A DNA stretch of 43,809 nt from an uncultured Prevotella sp. (GCA_905234845.1 CAJOIW010000026.1:21414-65222), one strand, 5' to 3'. Positions 8,256-17,153 are shown, numbered from the stretch's first letter. Numbers and translations are program-made. The notes: generated from the sequence alone by a model not told the origin.

Positions 8256-9356
8256 TCACTTTTCGCTGAGAACGACGCAGATGGTCTTCAGGCGGAGATA
8301 GTCTTCCGAGAGATACATCAGCCCGCCATAGGGATTGTGCGTACCCCATGAGTTTTTGGCAAGGTAGTAGCGTCGGCCTTGCGTGTCGTGGGCAATGCCG
8401 ATGAGCACCATACAGTGATCATCGGTGGTGAGACGGCGCTCAAACTCGCACTGACGTTGTTTTTGTATTTGAGTGGTGGGTGACAGGTGTTCGGTGATGA
8501 CGGCTACGCCCTTCTTAAATGAGAATCCTGGTTCGGTGATGTCGCCCTCCCAGCAGACGGGATGCCCCGTGCGCAGGCTTTGGTCGATGCGTCGCATGAG
8601 CGTGTCGATGGACACATTGAGAAACGTGTCGCCCCATTGGTTGTCGGGCACCTCGAGCACAAACGGCTGTCCGAAGGGGTGATGGGTAAAACTCGTCAGG
8701 GCTATATACTCATCCTTGCGGCACACGCTATGGGCAAACTCCAGAGGCGTATATTCAGCCCCGAGCATAAAGACACGGTTGGGCAGGAAGCCCGTTGCCT
8801 CATCGAGCAACTCTTCAGCACGACGGTTGACATCGGCAAGCGAGTATTGCATCCGTGCCATCTGCGTCAGCTTCCGTGCCACCACGCCATAGTCCGCATC
8901 CGCCTTCGGGCGCAGCGCATGGGTAGGCTCGGCACCATAGCGTTGCAACAGTCGCAGCGCCATCGTTGCCATACCACGCTGACGGATAGGGTGCCGGCCT
9001 TTGGAGAGGAAATAATAACGGGTCTGCTCAGCCAGATACTGGCGGATGAGATAGTCGGCAGAGAGGCTCACCGAGTCGCCCTGCACGATATGCTCCGTCT
9101 CTATCGTGCCCAGCATGGCATAGATCCAACAGAACTGACTATTGCCCTGTTTTTTCACCTCCGTCATCGGCAGCCGCACCTCGTCAAAAAATTGGGTGTC
9201 GGGTGTTGGATATTGCGTATTGGATGATGGGTGATGGGTGTTGGCTCCCTCCCCTTTGGAGAGAGTTGGGGAGGTGTTCTTTTTCCCACATCCCGACATC
9301 CACAGGCTTGCAATCAGCAAACCCAACACAACCCATGTCTTACTCGTACTTCTCAT
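8256..9356 (-). CDS. C1-family (papain/bleomycin hydrolase-like) cysteine protease lipoprotein
   Basis: About 366 aa from MRSTSKTWVV. The upstream in-frame ATG at 9440 is rejected because it lies beyond the -7 motif (9429-9436). The N-terminus is a lipoprotein signal with lipobox WMSGC. Catalytic residues are visible: Cys in VKKQGNSQFCWIYAML, His in DDHCMVLIGIAHD and Asn in YLAKNSWGTHNP, the C1/aminopeptidase C order. I infer a surface or periplasmic peptidase or aminopeptidase. The linker after the lipobox (NTHHPSSNTQYPTPDTQF) is encoded by low-complexity GGGTGTTGG-type repeat DNA next to a C-rich repeat, so repeat DNA seems to have entered a tolerant linker. Confidence 0.85.
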   Translation of the reverse strand: MRSTSKTWVVLGLLIASLWMSGCGKKNTSPTLSKGEGANTHHPSSNTQYPTPDTQFFDEVRLPMTEVKKQGNSQFCWIYAMLGTIETEHIVQGDSVSLSADYLIRQYLAEQTRYYFLSKGRHPIRQRGMATMALRLLQRYGAEPTHALRPKADADYGVVARKLTQMARMQYSLADVNRRAEELLDEATGFLPNRVFMLGAEYTPLEFAHSVCRKDEYIALTSFTHHPFGQPFVLEVPDNQWGDTFLNVSIDTLMRRIDQSLRTGHPVCWEGDITEPGFSFKKGVAVITEHLSPTTQIQKQRQCEFERRLTTDDHCMVLIGIAHDTQGRRYYLAKNSWGTHNPYGGLMYLSEDYLRLKTICVVLSEK

Positions 9357-9428
9357 AGAACTGCTGCAAAGGTGAGATTTGCCCTCACCCTTTTCCTTTT
9401 GCCACCAATTATTATGAATTTGTTTATG

Positions 9429-9436
9429 CAAAGATA
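9429..9436 (-). promoter_or_regulatory. -7 promoter motif for the C1 protease gene
   Basis: Minus strand TATCTTTG, matching TAnnTTTG. It implies a leader of about 65 nt to the ATG at 9356 and argues against the longer ORF start at 9440. Confidence 0.6.
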
Positions 9437-9589
9437 ACATAAAATAATAAGAAAGAAGAAGAAAGAGGAATATTTTCTTCAGTTTTCATAAATCGTTAAC
9501 GAATTTAACGATTCTGGCGAGTGGAAATGTTAAATCTTTCTGTCGGGAATTTTGCTCTAAAAAATCGGGTAAACGGTGGTTTTTCTCCC

Positions 9590-9785
9590 CCTTTAATTCG
9601 TTTGATTAGTGAAATTCGTGGTCGTTGTTTCCGAAAGATATATGTTTCGGGTTGCGAAAAGCAAGGTTTTGAAGTGCGAAAGACGGTCTTTCGGGAGGTG
9701 AAAGCTTAGCTCTCGGAAGCGAAACATATATCTTTCGGAATGCGCCCAATAAGTCTTATAAGTCCTATATGACTTATTCCCAGTG
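9590..9785 (+). repeat. Dispersed palindromic repeat, copy A
   Basis: A 19-bp arm (9631-9649, CCGAAAGATATATGTTTCG) is repeated perfectly inverted at 9720-9738. Between them lie the palindrome CGAAAGACGGTCTTTCG (9677-9693) and GAAAGCTTAGCTCTCGG. The whole unit, with a flanking CGACCACGAATT box, recurs in inverted orientation at about 20,985-21,180. Inverted arms plus nested palindromes would allow a cruciform or a branched RNA. Confidence 0.8.
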
Positions 9786-9950
9786 AGTTAGCGAAAATCT
9801 GGAAAATGGCTCAAAATTGCAAAATTTACGACCGCGGGGTGTCTTGGTGCTAAAAAACGCAGAAATGGTGTTAAATGGGATGGCGGGTTTGTTAAAGAAA
9901 ACAAAACATAAAAAATCGGGGGTGATGCGTGGTGATTGGAATAATTTTTG

Positions 9951-9958
9951 TACTTTTG
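9951..9958 (+). promoter_or_regulatory. -7 promoter motif for the U32 peptidase gene
   Basis: TACTTTTG, matching TAnnTTTG, 18 nt before the ATG at 9977. No convincing -33 TTTG at the usual distance. Confidence 0.55.
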
Positions 9959-9976
9959 TAGCACAAAAAAATTAAA

Positions 9977-11248
9977 ATGTTGGACAGCAAGAATTTTGAC
10001 ATACACGATTTTGAGGTGATGGCGCCGGTGGGTTCGCGCGACTCGTTGGCCGCTGCCATCAAGGCTGGTGCCGACTCGGTGTACTTCGGTGTGGAACAGC
10101 TGAACATGCGGGCGCACTCGGCTAATCATTTTTCCCTCGACGACCTGCGCGAGATTGCCGACACGTGCCGCGAGCACGGCATCCGCTCGTATCTGACAGT
10201 GAACACCATCATCTACGGCGAGGACCTCGACATGATGCGGAAGATTATCGATGCTGCCTGCGAGGCAGGGATATCGGCGGTCATCGCCTCCGATGTGGCG
10301 GTGATGATGTACTGCCGCGAACGCAACATGGAGGTGCATCTCTCCACGCAGCTGAATATCTCGAACATCGAGGCGCTGCGGTTCTACGCGCAGTTTGCCG
10401 ATGTGGTGGTGCTGGCGCGCGAGCTGAACATCAATCAGGTGACCGAGATTCACCGCCAGATTGTGGAGCAGGACATCCGAGGACCGCGCGGCGAACTGGT
10501 GCGCATCGAGATGTTCTGTCATGGTGCGCTGTGCATGGCCGTGAGCGGAAAATGCTACATGAGCCTGGCCGATACCGGACGATCAGCCAACCGTGGCGAG
10601 TGTATGCAGATCTGCCGACGCAGCTATATCCTGACGGATGCCGAGACGGGCAACCAGATTGAGGTGGACAATAAATACCTGATGAGTCCGAAGGACCTGA
10701 AGACGGTGCGTTTCATCGACCGGCTGATGAAGGCCGGCGTGCGCGTTTTCAAGATTGAGGGCCGCGCCCGAGGGCCGGAGTATGTCTATACGGTCACGAA
10801 GGTGTATAAGGAGGCGATAGCAGCTAACGTGTCACCCTCGGGCGACGACAGGGAGGCCTTGCTCGACTCTTGGGACCGCCAGCTCGCCACCGTCTTCAAC
10901 CGAGGATTCTGGGACGGCTACTATCAGGGGCAGCGCCTGGGCGAGTGGAATAAGAACTACGGATCGAACGCCACGGAACGGAAGCAACTCGTGGGTAAGG
11001 TCACAAAATTCTTCTCGCGCCTGAGCGTGGCCGAGGTGGCCGTTGAGGCTTCGACCTTCGCCCTCGGCGACCGACTGCTCGTTACCGGTCCCACGACGGG
11101 GGCGCTATGGGTAGAAGCCACAGAGATTCACGGCGACGACGGTCAGCCCATCACCCTTGCCGGGCAACGCCACCGTGTCTCCATCCCCGTACCCGAGAAA
11201 GTCCGCCCTGGCGACAAAGTGTTTAAATTAGTGAAGAGTGAAGAGTGA
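9977..11248 (+). CDS. Peptidase U32 family protein (TrhP-like)
   Basis: 423 aa. The U32 signature is present around residues 176-194 (EMFCHGALCMAVSGKCYMS), with further cysteines in GECMQICRRSY. The N-terminal half looks like a TIM barrel (EVMAPVGSRDSLAAAIKAGA, ADSVYFGVEQLNMRA). Length and motifs fit the YegQ/TrhP branch, which in other bacteria acts in tRNA wobble-uridine hydroxylation and is not an ordinary peptidase; that role is inferred from family knowledge. It is followed after 7 nt by sufE, suggesting one transcript. The paralogous RlhA/YhbU branches remain possible. Confidence 0.85.
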   Translation: MLDSKNFDIHDFEVMAPVGSRDSLAAAIKAGADSVYFGVEQLNMRAHSANHFSLDDLREIADTCREHGIRSYLTVNTIIYGEDLDMMRKIIDAACEAGISAVIASDVAVMMYCRERNMEVHLSTQLNISNIEALRFYAQFADVVVLARELNINQVTEIHRQIVEQDIRGPRGELVRIEMFCHGALCMAVSGKCYMSLADTGRSANRGECMQICRRSYILTDAETGNQIEVDNKYLMSPKDLKTVRFIDRLMKAGVRVFKIEGRARGPEYVYTVTKVYKEAIAANVSPSGDDREALLDSWDRQLATVFNRGFWDGYYQGQRLGEWNKNYGSNATERKQLVGKVTKFFSRLSVAEVAVEASTFALGDRLLVTGPTTGALWVEATEIHGDDGQPITLAGQRHRVSIPVPEKVRPGDKVFKLVKSEE

Positions 11249-11255
11249 AAAATAT

Positions 11256-11750
11256 ATGAACGAAGAACTGACCACATGTCCCTCCTTTGTAGAGACGCCA
11301 CACTGTGACGTCTCTACCATCAACGAACTGCAAGACCAGGTTATCGAAGAGTTTGAGGGCTTCGACGACTGGATGGATAAATACCAGATGCTCATCGATC
11401 TGGGCAATGACCTGGAACCACTCGACGAGCAATACAAAACTCCGCAGAATCTTATCGACGGCTGCCAGAGCCGCGTGTGGCTGCAAGCCGACTACCTCGA
11501 CGGGCGCATCCGTCTGCAGGCAGAGAGCGACGCACTCATCGTGAAGGGCATCATCGCCCTGCTCATCCGCGTGCTCGACAACCATACTCCGCAGGAGATT
11601 CTCGATGCCGACCTCTATTTCATCCCGCGCATCGGCCTCTCCGAACACCTCTCACCCACTCGCGCCAACGGCCTCCTCGCCATGGTAAAGCAGATAAGGG
11701 CCTACGCGCTGGCGTATAGCATGAAAACCAACAACCTCACCCCCGAGTGA
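11256..11750 (+). CDS. sufE: SufE-family cysteine desulfuration protein
   Basis: About 164 aa from MNEELTTC. A GTG six codons upstream overlaps the end of the U32 gene and is less likely. The central NLIDGCQSRVWL carries the catalytic Cys of SufE (the GCQS motif), which accepts persulfide sulfur from SufS and passes it to the SUF Fe-S assembly complex. The C-terminal YFIPRIGLSEHLSPTRANGL also fits the family. Position directly after the U32 gene suggests co-transcription; no sufS or sufBCD is in the window. Confidence 0.88.
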   Translation: MNEELTTCPSFVETPHCDVSTINELQDQVIEEFEGFDDWMDKYQMLIDLGNDLEPLDEQYKTPQNLIDGCQSRVWLQADYLDGRIRLQAESDALIVKGIIALLIRVLDNHTPQEILDADLYFIPRIGLSEHLSPTRANGLLAMVKQIRAYALAYSMKTNNLTPE

Positions 11751-11778
11751 GACCTCTTAAACTAAACGATAAATAATT

Positions 11779-13953
11779 ATGCTAAAGACCTCTCTTTTTA
11801 CTGCCTTACTGCTTGCAAGCGTTTCCCTTTATGCGCAGGAGCGGGAGGTGAAGACTACGTTTCAGACCTCGGGACAATGGAAGCCCGTGACCGATGTGCG
11901 GGCCGATGCCGTGATGGTCTATGGCGTGAACGACAACCGCCGTCATCCCTTCGCCGAGCGCATGCAGTCGTGGAGAGAGAGGGGCTACGAGACTCACTTC
12001 ATGACGGGTATCGCATGGGGACAGTATCAAGACTATTTCACCGGACGGTGGGACGGGCAATGGCACCTCGACGAGGGGCAGAAGACCATGCGCGGCGATA
12101 CCATATGGCACGGACGGATGGTGCCCTACATCGTGCCCACCGAGAACTATCTGAAGTATTTCAAGGAGTGCCACATCAAGCCTGTTATCGATGCGGGCAT
12201 CAGCCACATCTTCCTCGAGGAGCCCGAGTTCTGGGCCCGAGGCGGCTATAGTGAGGCGTTCAAACGCGAATGGCAAGACTACTACGGCTTTCCCTGGCGC
12301 CCGCAGCACGAGTCGGCCGAGAACACCTACCTGTCGAACAAGCTGAAATATCATCTCTATTACCGCGCCCTCGACGAGGCGTTCACCTATGCGAAGGAAT
12401 ACGGCCGGCAGCGGGGCCTCGATGTGAAGTGCTACGTGCCGACACACTCGCTGCTGAACTATGCGCAGTGGCAGATCGTGTCGCCCGAGGCATCGCTGGC
12501 CTCCATGCAGTCGTGCGACGGCTACATCGCGCAGGTGTGGACCGGCACCTCGCGCGAGCCAAACTACTACAACGGTGTGGCCAAGGAGCGCGTGTTTGAG
12601 ACGGCCTTCCTCGAATATGGATGCATGGAGTCGATGACACGACCGACGGGAAGAAAGATGTTCTTCCTCACCGACCCCATCGAAGACCGCGCCAAAGACT
12701 GGGAAGACTACAAACGCAATTACGAGGCCACGTTCACCGCCCAGCTGCTCTTCCCGCAGCAGAACAACTTCGAGGTGATGCCGTGGCCCGACCGTATCTT
12801 CGAAGGGCTCTACCGGAAGAGTGCCACGAGCGACGAGCGTGCCCGCATACCACGATTCTACTCCACGCAGATGCTTGTGATGATTAACACACTGAACAAC
12901 ATGCCCACGACCGACAACAAGGTCTCTGGCTCGCAGGGCATCAGCGTGCTCATGGCCAACTCGCTCATGTTCCAACGCTCGCCGCGACCTGTAGAGGGCT
13001 ACGACGACCCGCAGCTGAGCAACTTCTACGGTCTCGCCCTGCCGCTCGTGAAGCAGGGCATACCCGTCGGCATCACCCATCTGGAGAACACCGGCTATGC
13101 CGACACGTGGAAAGACGTGAAAGTATTGCTGATGAGCTATGCAAACATGAAACCCATGTCGCCCGATGGGCATCACGACATTGCCCGATGGGTGAGCGAG
13201 GGTGGAAAACTCATCTATTGCGGACGCGACGACGATGCTTTCCAGAGTGTGCAGGAGTGGTGGAACCAAGACGGTCGTGCCTATCGTGCACCCGCCAACC
13301 ACCTCTTTGAACTGATGCAGATAGCTGCCGACGCACCCGAGGGCGAATATGCCTACGGCAAAGGCAAGGTATTCATCATTCGCAAAGACCCGAAGGAGTT
13401 TGTGCTCAAGGCCGGCGGCCACAACGAGCTCATCAGCACCCTGACGAAAGCCTACGGCGAACTGGAACGCCGCGACGGGTTTACCCTGCGGCGCGGACCC
13501 TATCTGCTCGCAGCCAACCTGACGGCTGAAGCCAACGAGGCATATTCCTCTTTCCTTCAGACCATGCGCCCCGACGAGTTCTTTATCGACCTCTACGACC
13601 CCAGTCTGCCCGTCGTCAAGAAGAAGGAACTGCTCGACGGACAGCAGGCCATGCTCTACATGCTCTCCTCGCCCTCAGCCACTCAAGGCAGGTCGGCACA
13701 GCCGAAGGTGCTGGCTGCCGCCTCGCGTCAGTACGACGAGCAGACAACCATTCGCGCCTGGCACGGCAGCTATTCGTTCGTCTCGAAGAGTCCTGCCGAG
13801 ACCACCAATGTCATGCGAATACTCCTTCCACGCGAGCCACGGCAGATAGACATCAGTGAGGAATTCACCTCTTCGTGGGACGAGCCAAGCCACACACTTT
13901 TCCTCTCCTTCGAGAACAACCCCGACGGCGTGCCCGTAAGCATCAAGTGGTGA
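11779..13953 (+). CDS. Secreted 724-aa TIM-barrel/glycosidase-like protein of unknown function
   Basis: The N-terminal signal peptide is MLKTSLFTALLLASVSLYAQ. Residues about 40-330 look like a barrel (THFMTGIAWGQYQDYF, KPVIDAGISHIFLEEPEFW) with clustered acidic residues (EEPE) that could be catalytic. Residues about 380-560 resemble the GATase-like fold that follows the barrel in GH42-type enzymes (KVLLMSYANMKPMS, WVSEGGKLIYCGRDDDAF). The C-terminus looks beta-rich. I infer a secreted carbohydrate-active enzyme or relative, but I do not recognise a named family. It lies 28 nt after sufE with no obvious promoter. A 538-codon antisense ORF over it is a shadow. Confidence 0.6.
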   Translation: MLKTSLFTALLLASVSLYAQEREVKTTFQTSGQWKPVTDVRADAVMVYGVNDNRRHPFAERMQSWRERGYETHFMTGIAWGQYQDYFTGRWDGQWHLDEGQKTMRGDTIWHGRMVPYIVPTENYLKYFKECHIKPVIDAGISHIFLEEPEFWARGGYSEAFKREWQDYYGFPWRPQHESAENTYLSNKLKYHLYYRALDEAFTYAKEYGRQRGLDVKCYVPTHSLLNYAQWQIVSPEASLASMQSCDGYIAQVWTGTSREPNYYNGVAKERVFETAFLEYGCMESMTRPTGRKMFFLTDPIEDRAKDWEDYKRNYEATFTAQLLFPQQNNFEVMPWPDRIFEGLYRKSATSDERARIPRFYSTQMLVMINTLNNMPTTDNKVSGSQGISVLMANSLMFQRSPRPVEGYDDPQLSNFYGLALPLVKQGIPVGITHLENTGYADTWKDVKVLLMSYANMKPMSPDGHHDIARWVSEGGKLIYCGRDDDAFQSVQEWWNQDGRAYRAPANHLFELMQIAADAPEGEYAYGKGKVFIIRKDPKEFVLKAGGHNELISTLTKAYGELERRDGFTLRRGPYLLAANLTAEANEAYSSFLQTMRPDEFFIDLYDPSLPVVKKKELLDGQQAMLYMLSSPSATQGRSAQPKVLAAASRQYDEQTTIRAWHGSYSFVSKSPAETTNVMRILLPREPRQIDISEEFTSSWDEPSHTLFLSFENNPDGVPVSIKW

Positions 13954-13987
13954 CTACCCTCTCACCCCTCACCCCCCTCACCTCTAA

Positions 13988-14036
13988 ATTTTCAACTTTC
14001 AACTTTCAACTTTCAATTTTCAACTTTCAATTTTCT
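13988..14036 (+). repeat. TTTCAAC microsatellite
   Basis: Short tandem run built of TTTCAAC/TTTCAAT units directly upstream of the SpoU gene start. It occupies the region where a ribosome-binding or promoter element would lie; an effect on expression is possible but unshown. Confidence 0.6.
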
Positions 14037-14039
14037 AAA

Positions 14040-14612
14040 ATGGTACGAAAACTTAGAACCATAGAAATAGAGCGGATGTCGGTGGAAGAGTTCCATCGGG
14101 CCGAGAAGATGCCCTTGGTGGTTGTGCTCGACGATGTGCGCAGCCTTTACAACGTGGGCAGCGTGTTCCGCACGTGCGACGCCTTTCGTGTAGAGAGCAT
14201 CTACCTCTGCGGCATCACCGCCACTCCACCATCTAACGAGATTCACAAAACTGCTCTCGGAGCCGAGGAGAGTGTCAGGTGGCTGTATTTCAAGACCGCC
14301 GACGAGGCCGTCGCCCAACTGAAAGCCGACGGCTATCGGGTCTATGCTGTGGAGCAGGCTGAGGGAAGCATGATGTTAAGTGAGAAGCTAGATGTGAGAA
14401 GTGGGAAGTTGGCAGTCGTCTTGGGCAATGAGGTAAAGGGAGTCCACCAAAGCACTATTGACCTGTGCGACGGCTGCATCGAGATTCCGCAATGGGGTAC
14501 TAAGCACTCGCTCAACGTCTCCGTGGCCGCCGGCATCGTCATCTGGGAGTTTGCCCGCCTACAGAAGCCCACCCCTAACCCCTCTCCAAGGGAGGGGAAC
14601 TGTAAACCGTAA
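14040..14612 (+). CDS. SpoU/TrmH-family RNA 2'-O-methyltransferase
   Basis: 190 aa from MVRKLRTIEIE. The frame is open further upstream but only repeats precede this ATG. SPOUT motifs are visible: LDDVRSLYNVGSVFRTCDAF (motif 1), AVVLGNEVKGVHQ (motif 2) and IPQWGTKHSLNVSVAAGIVI (motif 3). It would methylate ribose 2'-OH in tRNA or rRNA; the substrate cannot be read. The C-terminal PTPNPSPREGNCKP is encoded by the C-rich intergenic repeat (CCCCTCTCCAAGGGAGGGG), so the natural C-terminus has probably been extended by repeat DNA. Confidence 0.88.
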   Translation: MVRKLRTIEIERMSVEEFHRAEKMPLVVVLDDVRSLYNVGSVFRTCDAFRVESIYLCGITATPPSNEIHKTALGAEESVRWLYFKTADEAVAQLKADGYRVYAVEQAEGSMMLSEKLDVRSGKLAVVLGNEVKGVHQSTIDLCDGCIEIPQWGTKHSLNVSVAAGIVIWEFARLQKPTPNPSPREGNCKP

Positions 14613-14720
14613 ACTCTGTCGTCCGTTAACTTCCATGAGCCCAGGCTCGTTCACTTCCGATAACTCCTTATAACTTCTAAATCATCCCCCTACCGAGGAG
14701 ATAGAGGGGACAGAAAGGAT

Positions 14721-14781
14721 AAAAAAGTGAGGGGTGAGAAGCGTGTTGACTACGCTTCTCACCTCTCACTTATCGTTTTTT
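14721..14781. terminator. Bidirectional intrinsic terminator
   Basis: An A-run (14721-14726), an 18-bp stem (14727-14744 with 14752-14769, one G-T type mismatch, 7-nt loop) and a T-run (14775-14781). This is a textbook two-way terminator between the convergent SpoU and DUF4878 genes. Confidence 0.88.
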
Positions 14782-14790
14782 CACTGTCTA

Positions 14791-15201
14791 CTACTTGCCG
14801 GCATCGAGCTTCCAACCGTCTTTCTCGGTCAGCTTAAGCTTCACGTTGGTGGTGTCGCTCTTCTGCTCGTAGTTCACGGCAACCTTTACCACAGCCGTGC
14901 TGTCCTTGATTTCCTCGTTGACAATCTGGAAGTCTTTCATAGCGCCTGACTTCTTCTCTGCCTCTTGGAACTTGTTCTGAAGCATGGCAACATAGGTTGC
15001 CTTGGTCTGCTCAACGGTAGAACCATCCTGTGCCTTGATGTCCATGAGGTCGACATAGCCTTTGTAGTCTTTCTTCTGAAGACATTCCATGGCTTTCTTT
15101 GCCACATCCGACGGAGTCTTGCTCTCTGGTGCGCCGCCTATACAGCTACTAAGAACGATAGCTGCCACGCAGCTCATGACAATTGCAAATAACTTTTTCA
15201 T
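14791..15201 (-). CDS. DUF4878-type lipoprotein
   Basis: 136 aa. Lipoprotein signal with lipobox VLSSC. The mature part (PSDVAKKAMECLQKKDYKGY, then YEQKSDTTNVKLKLTEKDGW) has the NTF2-like layout of DUF4878, a family of small bacterial lipoproteins of unknown role. It lies 19 nt downstream of the YiiX-like lipoprotein gene on the same strand and is probably in one operon with it. Confidence 0.85.
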   Translation of the reverse strand: MKKLFAIVMSCVAAIVLSSCIGGAPESKTPSDVAKKAMECLQKKDYKGYVDLMDIKAQDGSTVEQTKATYVAMLQNKFQEAEKKSGAMKDFQIVNEEIKDSTAVVKVAVNYEQKSDTTNVKLKLTEKDGWKLDAGK

Positions 15202-15220
15202 ACGCTAAAATTTTTAATGG

Positions 15221-15835
15221 TTAAAAAATAATAATCGATTTCAGTTTTTTTGATTTATGAATGTCTGAAGGATAGAGCACGTCGGCATGGAGCGTAGGCA
15301 AGTCCACACGATGACGCTCCCGTCCGACAAGCGGCATCCCTGCCTGCTGATAGACGTATGCGATGAACTCCGTACAATACATCCGGGTCGTGTCGCGGTC
15401 ATCATAGTCGTGATCGAAGAGCGTATGCCTGCGATAGACCTCCACCGCCTTCCGGGCTGCCCGGCGGGCAATGACCCTGTCGCTCACGCGACACACCTCG
15501 CCCACATCAGTACGAAGGGTAGAGAAAAATGCCTCGGGCCTTTCCATCTTCACTCGGTCGGGGTCGCCCTCGAAATCGGGCTCACCCGGCACCGCATGGA
15601 CAATCATCTTCACTCCGCAGGAGTCTACTACGATGCCCACATGCGAGTATTGCCCTCCTCTGTCGCCGACGAGCACCGCGTGACTGGTAAACCCTCCGCC
15701 ACACCGGAACACCACATCGCCCTCTTCCAAGCCGACGCCGGCGGGCAAGATACACACCCCACTCCTCGTACACCCTGCAACAAACAAGGCGATAATGGCC
15801 GCAGCCAGTGTGAGCAAGAGTTTTTTATGTAGCAT
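15221..15835 (-). CDS. YiiX/YebB-like permuted NlpC/P60 lipoprotein
   Basis: 204 aa with lipobox FVAGC. LEEGDVVFR, the His of YSHVGIVV and the Cys of YCTEFIAYVY give the circularly permuted papain-like arrangement of YiiX/DUF830 proteins, in which Cys follows His. Members are candidate peptidases or amidases acting on the cell envelope; the substrate here is unknown. It has its own -7 motif at 15867-15874 and is followed by the DUF4878 gene. Confidence 0.82.
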   Translation of the reverse strand: MLHKKLLLTLAAAIIALFVAGCTRSGVCILPAGVGLEEGDVVFRCGGGFTSHAVLVGDRGGQYSHVGIVVDSCGVKMIVHAVPGEPDFEGDPDRVKMERPEAFFSTLRTDVGEVCRVSDRVIARRAARKAVEVYRRHTLFDHDYDDRDTTRMYCTEFIAYVYQQAGMPLVGRERHRVDLPTLHADVLYPSDIHKSKKLKSIIIF

Positions 15836-15866
15836 GCCGAACGTTGGCTAAAAACATATTGGGCTA

Positions 15867-15874
15867 CAAATGTA
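15867..15874 (-). promoter_or_regulatory. -7 promoter motif for the YiiX-DUF4878 operon
   Basis: Minus strand TACATTTG, matching TAnnTTTG, about 30 nt before the ATG at 15835. Confidence 0.55.
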
Positions 15875-15936
15875 GTGAAAAATTTTTAATCTCTATCAAT
15901 TTCTATGGAAAAAATTAAATATTTGTCGTTTTTTTA

Positions 15937-15968
15937 TTTGGGGAAAATAGAATTTTGTTGTAATTTTG
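15937..15968 (+). promoter_or_regulatory. -33/-7 promoter of the polysaccharide deacetylase
   Basis: TTTG at 15937-15940, 20-bp spacer, TAATTTTG at 15961-15968: a full Bacteroidetes consensus promoter. The leader to the ATG at 16056 is about 80 nt. Confidence 0.75.
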
Positions 15969-16055
15969 CGCATCGAAATTTAAAACTCAAAAACCACCCG
16001 CTGCGACTCTGCACGAGAACACAGAAAACCTCCCAAAAGGGGATGGACAACAACG

Positions 16056-17153
16056 ATGCGCTTGCTCAAGAAAATATTCCTCATACTGTCTGCAACAATA
16101 ATTTTTGGTTCACTGGCCATAGTATTGCTACGCGCCACCCATGTTGCCGACGGTTTCTTCGAGCACGTTGATCTGCCACTTATCGGCATCGAGCCCTCCG
16201 ACACCATCGCACCGTCGTTGAGTGCCCTGCCTATGGAAGTGTCCTTGGGTCAACGACCCGACTACATGAAGAGCGTGGAGGTGAGCGACAACTCCGGCCA
16301 CTTCGAGCTCGACATCGATACCTCGCAGGTCGACCTCAACCGTGCCGGCGACTATCCTGTGGTCTATACCGCCACCGACTCCATCGGCAACCAGACGCGC
16401 CAAGAGGTGACGTTGCGCGTGACCAATCCCAACCGCCGAGTTGTCTATCTCACCTTTGACGACGGTCCGTCCGAGAATACCGGCGAGATTCTGCGCATCC
16501 TCCGCGAAGAAGGGGCGAAGGCCACTTTCTTCATCACCGCTCAGATGCCCCGCTGCTTCCACTATATCAGTCAGGCCTACCAAGAGGGTAACGCCATCGC
16601 CGCACACAGCTACAGCCATAAGTTCTCTATCTATAGTAGCTTCAAGACCTACTTCGACGACCTCGACCGCATCGAGCAGATCATCGAGCGGTACACTGGT
16701 CATCGCTCCCCCATCATCCGCTTTCCCGGAGGTAGCAGTAACATGGCGTATTATCGCTATTCCGACATCAACTTCATGGACAGCCTCTGCCGCGAGGTGC
16801 AGCACCGCGGCTATCAGTACGTCGACTGGAACCTCGACTCGCAGGATGCCTCCGGCAACCACGCCCCCGCAGCCAGAATCGTCAGCAGTTCCAGCCGAGC
16901 CATCGCCCGTGAGGTCTGCCTGCTCATGCACGATGCCGAGCCGAAGAAGACTACCGTACAGGCACTGCCCGCCATCATCCGTTTCTTCAAGTCGCAGGGC
17001 TATGAGTTCGGCACGCTCACCAGCACCGGTTACATCTGTCACCACAACACCGCCTCCATCCGCAAACTGATTCTGAAAAAAGAAGCCCAGAAAAAAGCCA
17101 AAGAAAAAAGCCAGGCTGCCCAGATACATGACAGCCTGACCTCTTCCAATTAG
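16056..17153 (+). CDS. Membrane-anchored polysaccharide deacetylase (NodB domain)
   Basis: 365 aa. A single N-terminal membrane segment (IFLILSATIIFGSLAIVLL) is followed by an Ig/cadherin-like module (about 50-125, ending AGDYPVVYTATDSIGNQT) and a NodB domain (about 130-330). NodB motifs: TFDDGP with the catalytic and metal Asp, HSYSH metal His pair, RFPGGSSN, DWNLDS and LLMHD. It would deacetylate an N-acetylated surface glycan or peptidoglycan outside the inner membrane. The C-terminus is a lysine-rich tail. It ends 4 bp before the convergent smalltalk gene with no terminator between them. Confidence 0.9.
   Translation: MRLLKKIFLILSATIIFGSLAIVLLRATHVADGFFEHVDLPLIGIEPSDTIAPSLSALPMEVSLGQRPDYMKSVEVSDNSGHFELDIDTSQVDLNRAGDYPVVYTATDSIGNQTRQEVTLRVTNPNRRVVYLTFDDGPSENTGEILRILREEGAKATFFITAQMPRCFHYISQAYQEGNAIAAHSYSHKFSIYSSFKTYFDDLDRIEQIIERYTGHRSPIIRFPGGSSNMAYYRYSDINFMDSLCREVQHRGYQYVDWNLDSQDASGNHAPAARIVSSSSRAIAREVCLLMHDAEPKKTTVQALPAIIRFFKSQGYEFGTLTSTGYICHHNTASIRKLILKKEAQKKAKEKSQAAQIHDSLTSSN

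Larger units (their letters stand above)
9441..9976. other. 535-bp intergenic region with palindromic repeat
   Basis: No credible gene. It holds a CGACCACGAATT-type box (9594-9624, minus orientation), the nested palindromic repeat described below, and the promoter of the U32 peptidase. A 62-codon ORF across it is the translation of the repeat; the same type of reading frame appears over the inverted copy at 21.1 kb. Confidence 0.7.

Noticed and set aside
9521..9709. 62-codon ORF and its counterpart at 20,948-21,178
   Set aside because: Their similarity comes from the shared palindromic DNA repeat; palindromes and inverted arms explain it better than a protein family.
11806..13422. 538-codon minus-strand ORF
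   Set aside because: Lies fully antisense to the 724-aa secreted protein; composition is a by-product of high-GC codon use and it has no promoter or family motif.
16128..17129. 333-codon minus-strand ORF
   Set aside because: Antisense shadow of the polysaccharide deacetylase.
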